From: an uncultured beta proteobacterium
Lineage (GTDB): Bacteria > Pseudomonadota > Gammaproteobacteria > Burkholderiales > Burkholderiaceae_B
Direction of reading: 5' to 3'
DNA length: 64,000 bases
NCBI GenBank assembly: GCA_903903735.1
Contig: CAIUZV010000267.1
Location: 16,440 to 80,439 of the forward strand
Below are positions 8,791 through 18,448 of this stretch, one piece after another. The notes below the pieces were generated by a model that had not been told where the DNA came from, did no database searches, and worked only from the letters and a program-made list of their open reading frames with translations. Positions within the stretch are counted from its first letter, which is position 1; every line of letters starts with the position of its first letter. The position numbers were made by a program, and so were the translations under genes.

Positions 8791-10185
8791 ATGAACCACA
8801 TCTCGTCGATGCCGCATTTGGCATCGCGAATCTTTGGCACGCCCCTACTGATTCACCCCAGAAAACTGGATGTGATTCTCTCGGTGCTTGGCCCCCGCTT
8901 GGGAGTGGCCATGTCAGACGATTCGCAACAACTCATCAAGCACTTGGCTGCGCAGGCCCCGCCTGCCAATCCAACCTCGTTGACATCGAACATCGCAGTC
9001 ATCAGCGTGTCCGGCACTTTGGTGCGGCGAGCGGCAGCGGTCGATGCGGCCTCGGGCCTGACCAGTTACTCGGCCATCAGTGCGCAGCTTGCGCAGGCGG
9101 TTCGGGATCCTGCAGTCAATGCGATCTTGCTGGACATTGACTCACCAGGCGGCGAAGCCGGTGGTGCTTTTGATCTGGCAGACCAGATCGTGGCGGCTCG
9201 GCAGATCAAACCCATCTGGGCCGTTGCCAACGACGACGCATTCTCCGCAGCGTATGCCATCGCCAGCGCAGCCACCCGGGTCTATGTCACCCGAACCGGT
9301 GGTGTGGGCTCTGTTGGCGTGATAGCGCTGCATGTGGATCAGTCCCAGCGGGACGCCATGAGCGGGCTTCGCTACACGGCGGTGTATGCCGGGGATCGCA
9401 AGAACGACATGTCGCCTCATGCACCTTTGTCAACCGATGCGGCGCAAGCCCTGCAGGCCGAAGTGGACCGGCTGTATGGCCTGTTCGTATCGACGGTCGC
9501 AGCCAACCGAAACCTCTCAGTGCAAGACGTTCAAGACACCGAAGCCGGACTGTATTTTGCGCAAGACGCGATTGATGTCGGTCTGGCCGATGTGGTGGGG
9601 ACGCTTGACGACGCACTGATTGCTCTGAGTGAAGAGCTCCAAACGAAAACGACATCCATCGCGCGAATTCAAGGTTCGGGCCGCAAGATGGGGATCTCCA
9701 AGCCCGGACCGTCCATGAAAAGGAGTGTTTGCATGCAAAACGATGCAACCCAAACTGCCGATGGGCAGACCAACCAAGAAGAGCAACACCAACCAGCCGA
9801 CCAGACGGGCACTGGGCCCGCACAAGATGGCGATGCTTCGCAAGTTGCAGGAAGCGAAGCTGGTGCACATGTGCACGCCAGTGCTGTAGCCCAAGGCCAC
9901 GACATCAAGGCGGCCAGTGCCCAGGTGCTTGCCATTGCCGAGATGTGTCTTCTGGCGGGCAAGTCCGAGATGACGGCGGCACTGATCGAGCGTGGTGTCT
10001 CGGTTGACCAGGCACGCAAGGAGCTGTTGGCGGCCAAGGCCTCTGGCTCTCCCGAAATCTCCAGCCGCATCTTGCCCGAGGCAGGAACCCAAACCCAAGC
10101 CAAGCTCGAAGACAGCCCTGTCGTTCGTGCCGCGCAGCAGCGCGCTCAAAAGCAGCGTGACGCAACGCAAGTCCCCCACCGTTGA
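8791..10185 (+). CDS. S49/ClpP-like head maturation protease with C-terminal scaffold
   Basis: LLDIDSPGGEAGGAFDLAD, AYAIASAATRVYVTRTGGVGSVGV. Confidence 0.9.
   Translation: MNHISSMPHLASRIFGTPLLIHPRKLDVILSVLGPRLGVAMSDDSQQLIKHLAAQAPPANPTSLTSNIAVISVSGTLVRRAAAVDAASGLTSYSAISAQLAQAVRDPAVNAILLDIDSPGGEAGGAFDLADQIVAARQIKPIWAVANDDAFSAAYAIASAATRVYVTRTGGVGSVGVIALHVDQSQRDAMSGLRYTAVYAGDRKNDMSPHAPLSTDAAQALQAEVDRLYGLFVSTVAANRNLSVQDVQDTEAGLYFAQDAIDVGLADVVGTLDDALIALSEELQTKTTSIARIQGSGRKMGISKPGPSMKRSVCMQNDATQTADGQTNQEEQHQPADQTGTGPAQDGDASQVAGSEAGAHVHASAVAQGHDIKAASAQVLAIAEMCLLAGKSEMTAALIERGVSVDQARKELLAAKASGSPEISSRILPEAGTQTQAKLEDSPVVRAAQQRAQKQRDATQVPHR
9733..10185 (+). CDS. Nested in-frame scaffold protein (Nu3-like) from an internal start
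   Basis: ATG at 9733 in frame with protease ORF, preceded by AAGGAG (9720-9725) with 7-nt spacing. Confidence 0.6.
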   Translation: MQNDATQTADGQTNQEEQHQPADQTGTGPAQDGDASQVAGSEAGAHVHASAVAQGHDIKAASAQVLAIAEMCLLAGKSEMTAALIERGVSVDQARKELLAAKASGSPEISSRILPEAGTQTQAKLEDSPVVRAAQQRAQKQRDATQVPHR

Positions 10186-10197
10186 TAGGAGAACCTG

Positions 10198-10575
10198 ATG
10201 ACTGCCATTACCAATGACCTTACCTTGGGCGACCTGCTCAAGTACGAAGAGGAAAACCTGTACTCCCGTAACCAGGTCACAGTGGTTTCCGGACAAAACC
10301 TCAAGCTCGGGACCGTGATTGGTCGAGTGAGTGCGACCCAAAAGGTCAAAGCTCTCGACCCTTCGGCCACCGATGGTTCAGAGGTCGCCGCTGGCGTGGT
10401 GTTGCAAAGCATCGATGCCAGTGCCGCAGAAAAAACCAACGGCCTGATTGTTTCGCGCCAGGCCATCGTGGCCAATCACGCGCTGATCTGGCCAGCTGCC
10501 ATCACCACGGAAGAAAAAACCGCAGCCATCGCTCAGCTCGAAGCGATCGGCGTCCTCGTTCGCCAAGGAGTCTAA
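10198..10575 (+). CDS. Head decoration protein (gpD-like)
   Basis: Gene order; VVSGQNLKLGTVIGRVS...AAGVVLQSIDASA. Confidence 0.8.
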   Translation: MTAITNDLTLGDLLKYEEENLYSRNQVTVVSGQNLKLGTVIGRVSATQKVKALDPSATDGSEVAAGVVLQSIDASAAEKTNGLIVSRQAIVANHALIWPAAITTEEKTAAIAQLEAIGVLVRQGV

Positions 10576-10578
10576 GCA

Positions 10579-11583
10579 ATGAACAATCCTTTCCAGTCCC
10601 CTGCGTTCTCGATGACGGCGCTCACCGCTGCCATCAACATCCTGCCAAACCAGTTCGGCAAGCTCGATCAGATCAACCTGATGCCTGCCCGCCCTGTGCG
10701 CTTTCGCCAAATTGCGGTGGAAGAGCGCAACGGTGTTCTGAACCTGCTGCCTACGCTGCCCGTCGGTGCCCCTGGTACGGTGGGCAAACGCGGTCGCCGC
10801 ACGCTGCGCTCGTTCATCATCCCGCACATTCCTCACGACGATGTGGTGCTGCCCGAGGAGGTGCAAGGCTTGCGCGCCTTTGGCTCTGAAACCGACACTG
10901 AAACCATCGCGAATGTGATGGCCGAGCATCTGCAATCGATGCGCAACAAGCACGCCATCACGCTCGAGCATTTGCGCATGGGCGCACTCAAGGGCGTGAT
11001 CCTGGATGCGGACGGTTCGGTCCTCTACAACCTGTTCGATGAGTTCGGCATTGAGCCCAAGGAATTCAACTTCGCGCTGAACAACGAAAAAACCGATGTG
11101 AAGAAGAAGTGCCTGGATCTCAAGCGCTACCTTGAGCTCAACCTCAAGGGCGAGTACATGACTGGCGTTCGCGTGCTGGTCTCGCCTGAATTCTTCGATC
11201 TGCTGACGGCTCATCCCAATGTGGTCAAGGCATATCAGTGGTACCAGGAGAGTCTGGCGCTGCGTGCAGACCAACGCACTGGTTTCACCTTTGCGGGCGT
11301 CACCTTCGAGGAGTATCTGGGCCAAGCATCCGATGTGGATGGCAATGTCCGCAAGTTCATCGCTTCTGGCGAAGGCCATGCCTTCCCCGAAGGCACGGTG
11401 GACACCTTTGCCACGTACTTCGCACCGGCTGACTTCAACGAGACGGTCAATACGCTGGGCCAGCCCCTGTACGCCAAACAAGAGCCTCGTGAATTTGGTC
11501 GCGGCACGGATCTGCACACGCAGAGCAATCCGCTGCCGATGTGCCATCGCCCTGGGCTCTTGGTCAAGCTCCTGGCCAGCTGA
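10579..11583 (+). CDS. Major capsid protein (lambda gpE-like)
   Basis: RARPVRFRQ/NLLPTLPVGAPGTVGKRGRRTLRSFIIPHIPHDD family signature; position. Confidence 0.9.
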   Translation: MNNPFQSPAFSMTALTAAINILPNQFGKLDQINLMPARPVRFRQIAVEERNGVLNLLPTLPVGAPGTVGKRGRRTLRSFIIPHIPHDDVVLPEEVQGLRAFGSETDTETIANVMAEHLQSMRNKHAITLEHLRMGALKGVILDADGSVLYNLFDEFGIEPKEFNFALNNEKTDVKKKCLDLKRYLELNLKGEYMTGVRVLVSPEFFDLLTAHPNVVKAYQWYQESLALRADQRTGFTFAGVTFEEYLGQASDVDGNVRKFIASGEGHAFPEGTVDTFATYFAPADFNETVNTLGQPLYAKQEPREFGRGTDLHTQSNPLPMCHRPGLLVKLLAS

Positions 11584-11918
11584 TGCCACACGATCCGTTT
11601 GCCTTGGGTGTCAAACGGCTGTTCGCAAGTTTGGGATCCCCGGCGCAGTACAGCACTGTGGCTGGGGAGACCATCGAACTCAAGGTCATCAGCAAGGCAC
11701 CGGATTCGGTACAGGAATTCGGCCAATCACATCTGGCGGTGACCTCGTATCGGTTTGACTTGCAAGCGGCAGATGTCGCCCAGCCTCAAGAGGGCGATCG
11801 CCTGACGTGGCGGGGTGTCATCTATGTCATTCAAGGCGATGCGCTGGTTGACCGTGATCGTTTGATCTGGACGGTGAGCGCCTATCCCTTGCCCGACTAT
11901 CCAGCGACGGCGAGGTGA
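11583..11918 (+). CDS. Head-tail joining protein
   Basis: MPHDPFALGVKRLFASLGSPAQYSTVAG...; position after capsid; ATG overlaps capsid stop. Confidence 0.65.
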   Translation: MPHDPFALGVKRLFASLGSPAQYSTVAGETIELKVISKAPDSVQEFGQSHLAVTSYRFDLQAADVAQPQEGDRLTWRGVIYVIQGDALVDRDRLIWTVSAYPLPDYPATAR

Positions 11919-12580
11919 GCATGAGCGTGCGACTACTGGCTGCCCTGCAAGGCGATCTCTCCAAGATGATGGCGCAGGAACTGAACTCGGCTCGTGTGGC
12001 GGTGACCACAGGCGTGCGAGAGGCGACGCAAGGGCTCAAGAGTGAATTGCGCTCGCAAATCGAAGGCTCTGGCCTGGGCGTGCGTCTGGCCAATACCTGG
12101 CGTGGGGAGGTGTACCCGAAGGGACGCCCCAGCTTAGGCTCGGCGGGGCTTGTGTACAGCCGAGCGCCTGTTGTCGTTGCGGCGCACGACCAAGGTGCGT
12201 TGATCCGTTCGAAAAATGGATTCTGGCTCGCCATCCCGCTCCCCGCAGCAGGCACTGGGCCACGCGGCAAACGCATGACGCCTGGTCTGTGGGAGCGCAT
12301 GCGCGGTCAACGACTGCGCTTTGTGTATCGCTCGGGCAAACCGTCGCTACTGGTAGCGGACAACTTTCGGGCCAAAACAGGCAAGCGCGCAGGCTTCGCG
12401 GCAGCATCTGCCTCCGCTCTGAAATCAGGACGGGGGCTGACCACAGTCCCCATTTTCTTGCTGGTACCGCAAGTCCAACTCAAGAAGAAATTCGACATCG
12501 CCAGTGCAGCCCAGCGCTGGCAAGACAGGCTGATGGTCTTGGTCACGCAGTCGTGGTCAGAAGAAAGCGCGGACACATGA
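11915..12580 (+). CDS. Hypothetical phage head-tail protein (DUF6441-like)
   Basis: Position and basic composition. Confidence 0.6.
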   Translation: MSMSVRLLAALQGDLSKMMAQELNSARVAVTTGVREATQGLKSELRSQIEGSGLGVRLANTWRGEVYPKGRPSLGSAGLVYSRAPVVVAAHDQGALIRSKNGFWLAIPLPAAGTGPRGKRMTPGLWERMRGQRLRFVYRSGKPSLLVADNFRAKTGKRAGFAAASASALKSGRGLTTVPIFLLVPQVQLKKKFDIASAAQRWQDRLMVLVTQSWSEESADT

Positions 12581-12581
12581 A

Positions 12582-13028
12582 ATGACGATAAAAACCAGCC
12601 AACGAGAAGCGGCGCTGGGGGCTTTGTTCACGCTGTTGGACGGCCTTCCCCTGCAGCCTAGCGCCATACGCAGAAATTCATCTTTGCCTGAACGTCTCAG
12701 CGAGCACGCCATGGTGTTCCTGCGAGATGGGGACATGACTCAAGTCGACGTCACCTTGTCACCTGTGACCTATTTGTGGGAGCACGCGGCAAGCATCGAA
12801 ATCTATGTTGCACACCCCGAGGCCTCTGCCAGAGACGCGCGCATGGATGAATTGCTTCAGGCGCTGGGCACCTTAGTCTTGGCTGATCCGACCTTGTCTG
12901 GGCAGATCGATCACACCGAAGTGATGCCACCCAAATTTGAAGACGTCACACCCGAAGGGTCTGTGGGCATCAAGGCCTGCACGCTTGACGTGGTGATGCA
13001 TTACGCGAGCAGCCATCCCTTGGCCTGA
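12582..13028 (+). CDS. Minor tail protein/tail terminator-like
   Basis: Gene order before tail tube. Confidence 0.55.
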   Translation: MTIKTSQREAALGALFTLLDGLPLQPSAIRRNSSLPERLSEHAMVFLRDGDMTQVDVTLSPVTYLWEHAASIEIYVAHPEASARDARMDELLQALGTLVLADPTLSGQIDHTEVMPPKFEDVTPEGSVGIKACTLDVVMHYASSHPLA

Positions 13029-13062
13029 TCGCCCACAAACCTTAACTACCTGGAGATTCACC

Positions 13063-14001
13063 ATGGCTCGTGCATATGGCGCGAACGCCAGCCTATTGGC
13101 TGCGTTTGAACCCACCTACGGAACCACACCGACTGGAGACTTTGGAAAAATTCCTTTTGTCTCCACCACCTTGGGCTCAGAACAGGGCTTGATTGCCAAC
13201 GATCTGATTGGACTGGGACGAGACCCGAGTGCGCCCATTCGTGACGTGATCAAAGTCGAGGGTGACATCGTCATTCCCATCGATCTGCGCAACATCGGTA
13301 TGTGGCTTAAAGCTCTCCTGGGCGGTCCAGTGAGCCTTGGAGACACTGCGCACACCCACACCTTCGTTTCTGGCAACTCAGGTCTGCCGAGCCTGTCACT
13401 GGAGACGGGACTGCCGGACATCCCAGCGTACTTTTTGGCCTCTGGTGTGATGGCCAACTCGTTGCAGGTGAAGTTCGCCCGATCTGGCGCAGCGGATGCC
13501 ACCTTGGGCCTCATTGCCCAAGGGGAGGTCAAGCGCACCGCCAGCGCAGACGTGACGCCCACCACTTTGCCGATCACCCGCTTCAATCAGTTCCAAGGTT
13601 CGATCAAGAAGAACGGTCAGTCCCTGGGCAACGTGGTCGCTGCGCAGTTGACCTATTCGAACAACCTGGCGCGTATCGAAACGATTCGCTCCGACGGAAA
13701 GATCGAAGGAGCCGACCCCACAGTGGCTAGCTTGACGGGCAACTTGGAGGTGCGCTTTGCGGATACGGAATTGATCGACGCCGCAACCAACAACACCCCG
13801 CTGGAGTTGACCTTCAGCTATGTCATTGACGCCACCAAGAGTCTGACTTTCATCGCGCATGAGGTCTACCTGCCAAAGCCCAAGCTCTCAATCTCTGGCC
13901 CCGGTGGCATTCAGGCCACCTTTGACTGGCAGGCTGCCAAGAACACCGCAGCCGGTCACATGCTGACTGTGCAACTCGTCAATGACGTGGTTGCGTACTG
14001 A
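13063..14001 (+). CDS. Major tail tube protein
   Basis: Gene order; Ig/tube-like sequence preceding chaperone pair and tape measure. Confidence 0.75.
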   Translation: MARAYGANASLLAAFEPTYGTTPTGDFGKIPFVSTTLGSEQGLIANDLIGLGRDPSAPIRDVIKVEGDIVIPIDLRNIGMWLKALLGGPVSLGDTAHTHTFVSGNSGLPSLSLETGLPDIPAYFLASGVMANSLQVKFARSGAADATLGLIAQGEVKRTASADVTPTTLPITRFNQFQGSIKKNGQSLGNVVAAQLTYSNNLARIETIRSDGKIEGADPTVASLTGNLEVRFADTELIDAATNNTPLELTFSYVIDATKSLTFIAHEVYLPKPKLSISGPGGIQATFDWQAAKNTAAGHMLTVQLVNDVVAY

Positions 14002-14016
14002 AACCAAGAGGCAAAC

Positions 14017-14367
14017 ATGCTCAAACTCAATCTAAAGCGTGAGCCGTATTGGCTCGACCTGGTCCAAGGCGTGCGCATCAAAGTCAAGCCTGCGACCACC
14101 GCACTGGTCATGGCAGCTCGCCATGCGGCAGCCCTGATCGATGGCAAAGACCACGCGGCAGCTGGAGAGCGAACCGCCACCCTGATTACCGAGCTGGCCA
14201 AGGCTTCTATCTTGGCCTGGGAGGGCGTGGGTGATGACAAAGGCAAAGCCGCAGCCGTCACGCCTGACGGGATTGCTGCGCTCATGGAACTGTGGCCAGT
14301 GGCTGATGCCTTCGAGCGTGAATACCTGGCGGCGCTCTATCTCTTGGATGCTGAAAAAAACGGCTGA
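14017..14367 (+). CDS. Tail assembly chaperone (gpG-like)
   Basis: Located between tail tube and tape measure; ends 4 nt after a slippery heptamer. Confidence 0.75.
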   Translation: MLKLNLKREPYWLDLVQGVRIKVKPATTALVMAARHAAALIDGKDHAAAGERTATLITELAKASILAWEGVGDDKGKAAAVTPDGIAALMELWPVADAFEREYLAALYLLDAEKNG

Positions 14368-14684
14368 AGGCCCGCACCGAATGGCACTTCGGTGGCGGCG
14401 CTACGTACTGCGGTGCATGCGAGACGACCTGTCCTGAGTGTCCGTATCAGGTGAACTCGCCGCAAACCGAAGAGGGCTGGCAGGCCCTCGCTTTGCTGGA
14501 TGTCTGTTCATCCCAAGTGCGCGCAGTTCAAGGCGCAGTGCTGGGCATGGACTTCAGCGCGTGGATGTCTGCCAGCCAGGCACTGGATGCAGAGCCCGCT
14601 GCCATGACCCATTTCTTTCCTGCCATTGAGGCGGGCCTGACGCAAGCATTGAACAAATCATCTCCGGACAACCCAAATGGCTGA
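14017..14684 (+). CDS. Predicted -1 frameshift fusion tail chaperone (gpGT-like), shift at 14355-14361
   Basis: A_AAA_AAC in zero-frame register; -1 frame continues without stop through CGACETTCPECPYQ into ORF 14451-14684. Confidence 0.75.
14355..14361 (+). promoter_or_regulatory. -1 ribosomal frameshift slippery heptamer A_AAA_AAC
   Basis: gct gaA AAA AAC ggc tga; X_XXY_YYZ pattern in frame with the 14017 ORF. Confidence 0.75.
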
Positions 14685-17298
14685 ACGTAACCTATCGATT
14701 CGACTGGCTGTCATTGACGGCGGCAAAGTCAAAGCCGAACTGGCAGACGTAGGCGAAGCCGGAGAGCGATCGCTAAAAAAGATCGAGTCGGCATCGCAGC
14801 CTGCCACCAGTGGTCTGAAGTTGCTGTCGTCTGCTGCGAATGATGCCAAGTTTCAATTGCAGGCTGCGACTGATCGTCTCGGTATGCTCGGATCGGTACT
14901 CGGCAAACTAGGCCCTGCAGGACTGATCGCCGGTGCCAGCATCGCAGCACTCGGTGTTGGCATGAGCGCCTTGGTCATGCCGGTGGCTCGGGTCGGCGAC
15001 GAGTTCTTGAAGCTTTCGCAAAAGACTGGCGTTTCGGTTGAAGCGCTCACCGCGCTCGACTATGCGGCCAAGCTGTCGGACGTCACCACGGAGGGACTGA
15101 CCAAGGCCCTGCAAAAGCTCTCGGTCGCCATGTTCGAAACCCAAGTTAATGGTCAAGAGGGCAGCGCCGCCTTGAAGGCCTTGGGCGTCTCGGCCACGGA
15201 TGCGCATGGACAAATCCGTCCGACCGAAGCCGTGCTGCTGGATCTGGCCGAAAAATTCGCCGACATGCCCGATGGTGCGGACAAAGCTGCACTGGCCATC
15301 AAGCTCTTAGGAAAGGAAGGTCTGGCAATCATTCCGTTCCTGAATCAGGGACGCGAAGGCATCACGGCGCTGATGGAAGAAGCTCAACGCCTGGGTCTCG
15401 TGATATCCGAAGACGTGGCGCGGGCGTCTGAGGTCTTTAACGACAACCTAACCCGGCTGTCTGCCATTTTTGAAGGTGTGCAACGCCAGATCGGTGCGGC
15501 AGTAATTCCGATCTTGGCCGATTTCACCGAACAGATCGTACTGGCGCAGACCGAGACGGGTAGTTTCAGTAATGAGCTGCAACGCATCTCAGCCAACCGG
15601 GAGGCGACGATCACCTTTCTCGAGTCCGTGGCATCGGGACTGGCCTTCGTCGCCGAGTCTGCGGTACTGTTGAAACGCGTCATTGCCCAGCCCTTCGACA
15701 GTCTATCGGTGGTCGGCAAGGACATCGAGACCTGGTTCAAGAGTGACGTCTTGCGTTCGATGAAGTCTATGGGCTACGACCCCAAGGTCATCGATGCGGA
15801 AATCACCAAGCTGCAAACAGCACGTGATGACTATGTCCGTGCCTCCAATGATCGGCTCTTCAACATCAATCAAAACCCTGGCTACGCCGACCGAGTCGCC
15901 AAGTTCTTTGACGAGCAGCGCCGCACTGTCCGCGTCATGGGCCAAAAACTTGTGCTCGACACCGAGGCGCAGGCCAAGGAAGTCCAGGCGATCTACGACA
16001 AGTTCCTGCCGACGCTGCCGCGCAAGCCCAGCCTGACTCTGGATCTCTCCGGCTTCGAGAAACCCAAGCCGGCAGAAAAGCTTAATGAGGGTGAAGCCTT
16101 CCTTAATCAACTGCGCTCACGTCTGACACGTGCGCAAGAGGGCGAGGCCGCTGAATTGCGTGCCCGCGCCCTGCAGATCGAAGCCAAGGGTTACAAAGGT
16201 GTTTCCGTCGAAGCCGAGAAATACATCCAGGTGCTGGAATCCATCGAGCGCCAGAAAGAGAAAGACAAAGTCTTTGAGGCCTACGAAAAGGAAGAGGCCA
16301 ACGCCCGCAAGATCGTCGAGAACCTGATCGGCGGCAATCGCCAGCGGATTGAAGGTGTGCAGCTGCAGCGCGAGATGCTGGACCTGTCAGTGAGCGAACG
16401 TGCCATTCTGCAAACTCGCACCGAGATGGAAAAGTCTGCTGCCACCGCGCGAAAGGAAGCCGGACAGATCCAGGACGCAGCTCTGCGCACTCAGGCAATC
16501 GAAGCTATCAACGACGCCCTCGCGCGTCAGTTGCCGATCATCGAAAGTCTGGTTCGTGCCAATGCCGATTACCAGCGTAGTGCTGAATTCGGTGCCCAAT
16601 CAGCACTTCGGACCTACATCGAGGAGGCGACCAATGCCGCCAAGCAGGCAGAGCGGGCCGTCACGGGCGCATTCAAGTCCATGGAGGATGCACTTGCCCA
16701 GTTTGTGATGACTGGCAAGTTGGACTTCAACAGCCTGGCCAATTCCATCATCAGCGACCTGATCCGAATCCAGATTCAGCGAACGATCACCTTGCCCCTG
16801 GCGAACTGGGCCATGAGCCTGTTCACGCCGGCGGCCAGCACCGCACTACCCCTAGGTTCGGGTGACCTGATGGGAGTGAACGCTAATGTCGCTCACAGCG
16901 GCGGTCTCTTGGGTATTGATGGGCTGCCATCTCGGCACGTTGATGGCGCTGTGTTCGCCGGGGCATACCGTTTTCACACTGGGGGGCTGGTCTCGGGCGA
17001 AGTGCCAATCATCGCGCGCCAGGGTGAGGCCGTCTTCACGCCGGGGCAGTTGCGTGCCTTGGGCGGTGCCGTGGCGGGCAAGCCCCAGGTCAATGTGGAA
17101 GTGAATGTGATCAATAGAGCCAGTGGGGTTGAAACCCGCATTGAGCAGCAACAGCAGCCCGATGGCAGCACTCGACTCGATGTCATCGTAGAACAAATGG
17201 AAGCGCGTATGGCCCGGTCGATCTCGCAGGGTTCTGGATTGGCACCGACGCTGGAGCGACGCTATGGGCTGAATCCGGCCGCAGGAGCCATGCGATGA
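14677..17298 (+). CDS. Phage tail tape measure protein (lambda family)
   Basis: Long coiled-coil protein with hydrophobic stretch; C-terminal HTGGLVSGEVPIIARQGEAVFTPGQLRALGG. Confidence 0.92.
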   Translation: MAERNLSIRLAVIDGGKVKAELADVGEAGERSLKKIESASQPATSGLKLLSSAANDAKFQLQAATDRLGMLGSVLGKLGPAGLIAGASIAALGVGMSALVMPVARVGDEFLKLSQKTGVSVEALTALDYAAKLSDVTTEGLTKALQKLSVAMFETQVNGQEGSAALKALGVSATDAHGQIRPTEAVLLDLAEKFADMPDGADKAALAIKLLGKEGLAIIPFLNQGREGITALMEEAQRLGLVISEDVARASEVFNDNLTRLSAIFEGVQRQIGAAVIPILADFTEQIVLAQTETGSFSNELQRISANREATITFLESVASGLAFVAESAVLLKRVIAQPFDSLSVVGKDIETWFKSDVLRSMKSMGYDPKVIDAEITKLQTARDDYVRASNDRLFNINQNPGYADRVAKFFDEQRRTVRVMGQKLVLDTEAQAKEVQAIYDKFLPTLPRKPSLTLDLSGFEKPKPAEKLNEGEAFLNQLRSRLTRAQEGEAAELRARALQIEAKGYKGVSVEAEKYIQVLESIERQKEKDKVFEAYEKEEANARKIVENLIGGNRQRIEGVQLQREMLDLSVSERAILQTRTEMEKSAATARKEAGQIQDAALRTQAIEAINDALARQLPIIESLVRANADYQRSAEFGAQSALRTYIEEATNAAKQAERAVTGAFKSMEDALAQFVMTGKLDFNSLANSIISDLIRIQIQRTITLPLANWAMSLFTPAASTALPLGSGDLMGVNANVAHSGGLLGIDGLPSRHVDGAVFAGAYRFHTGGLVSGEVPIIARQGEAVFTPGQLRALGGAVAGKPQVNVEVNVINRASGVETRIEQQQQPDGSTRLDVIVEQMEARMARSISQGSGLAPTLERRYGLNPAAGAMR

Positions 17299-17308
17299 GG
17301 AGGCTTGG

Positions 17309-17794
17309 ATGAATATCACTTGGCCCAACACGCTGCCACTGCCCCTGGTCGAAGGCTACGGCTTAACACCTCAAGAGGCGGTTTTGCGAACTGACATGGA
17401 GTCGGGTCCAGCACGCCAGCGACGTCGCTTTCGGCAAACGCCCACGCGCATCACCGTGCATTGGTTGTTTTCCGAAACTCAGTTCGCCCTGTTTGAGGCT
17501 TGGTACAAGTACCACGCCAACGAGGGTGGTCAATGGTTCGAAATCAACTTGGTCGGTGGCCTCGGACTTTTGCCCCATGAAGCCCGCTTTACCCGTCAGT
17601 TTGAAGCTCAGTTGCGCTCAGCTAGGCGCTGGGACGTCAAGGGCGAATTGGAGATCCGTGAACGTCCCACGCTCGATGAAGGCGCTCTCAACCTGCTGCT
17701 GGAGTTGGATGCGCAAGACATCTTCGGCATCGGTAGTGAACTGCACAAATTGGTTCACACAACATTGCCGTTTCGCATGCCCGCCACTATTTAA
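17309..17794 (+). CDS. Minor tail protein
   Basis: Gene order; HWLFSETQFALFEAWYKYHANEGGQWFEINL. Confidence 0.65.
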   Translation: MNITWPNTLPLPLVEGYGLTPQEAVLRTDMESGPARQRRRFRQTPTRITVHWLFSETQFALFEAWYKYHANEGGQWFEINLVGGLGLLPHEARFTRQFEAQLRSARRWDVKGELEIRERPTLDEGALNLLLELDAQDIFGIGSELHKLVHTTLPFRMPATI

Positions 17795-17809
17795 ATACGG
17801 AAGTTCCCG

Positions 17810-18448
17810 ATGAGCCTACAAACAGATCTGCATGATGCCGTCACACGTGTGGCTGTCGACAGCGTGTTACTGCATACCATTGTGCATGGCAGCTCCCAGG
17901 AGACAGTGACCACCGGAGGTGGCGATGTCGTCACAGTGGCCAAGCTGCTCAATGATGCCGATGCGCGCATCAATCTTGCAGCCCAAGGCCTTCTCGCCCG
18001 AAGCCAGTCAGCCGCACAGGATGCGCTGACCTCAGCGGAGTTGGCATCCAGTGAAGCCTATCGTTCTCAGTCGGCGGCTAGCCAAGGCGTCGCGCAGTCG
18101 AATGCCATCTTGCAAGTGGTGCAGACCAGCGGTAACCAAATTCTGGTTGATGCCGAGGCTGTACTTCAGCAAGTCGTTGCTCGCTTGCTGGCTGTTGGCT
18201 TGCCAGATACCTTGACCGGTGCGCGGGGCAAGCTCTTGAAGGTCAAGATCGATGAATCTGGCTATGAGCTGGTGAACACTGCTGCATTGCCTCGTTTTTA
18301 TGGATTCCAGTTGTCCAGCGACGGCTCGGAGTTGCTGCTCACTGAGGGACGAGAGAGTGGATTTGATGCCCAGGTTTTTCTGTCTTGGAGCCTGGCTGAA
18401 GGTGTCACTTTTGTTATCCATGACAATGCGCTGGAGGTGCAACTATGA
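17810..18448 (+). CDS. Tail-associated hypothetical protein
   Basis: Coiled-coil-like AAQGLLARSQSAAQDALTSAELASSEAYRSQSAASQGVAQS. Confidence 0.55.
   Translation: MSLQTDLHDAVTRVAVDSVLLHTIVHGSSQETVTTGGGDVVTVAKLLNDADARINLAAQGLLARSQSAAQDALTSAELASSEAYRSQSAASQGVAQSNAILQVVQTSGNQILVDAEAVLQQVVARLLAVGLPDTLTGARGKLLKVKIDESGYELVNTAALPRFYGFQLSSDGSELLLTEGRESGFDAQVFLSWSLAEGVTFVIHDNALEVQL

Noticed and set aside
8064-11589. Long minus-strand ORFs (e.g. 8064-8690, 9517-10341, 10378-11589)
   Set aside because: Shadow ORFs opposite well-supported phage structural genes in high-GC DNA; translations lack recognisable domains.
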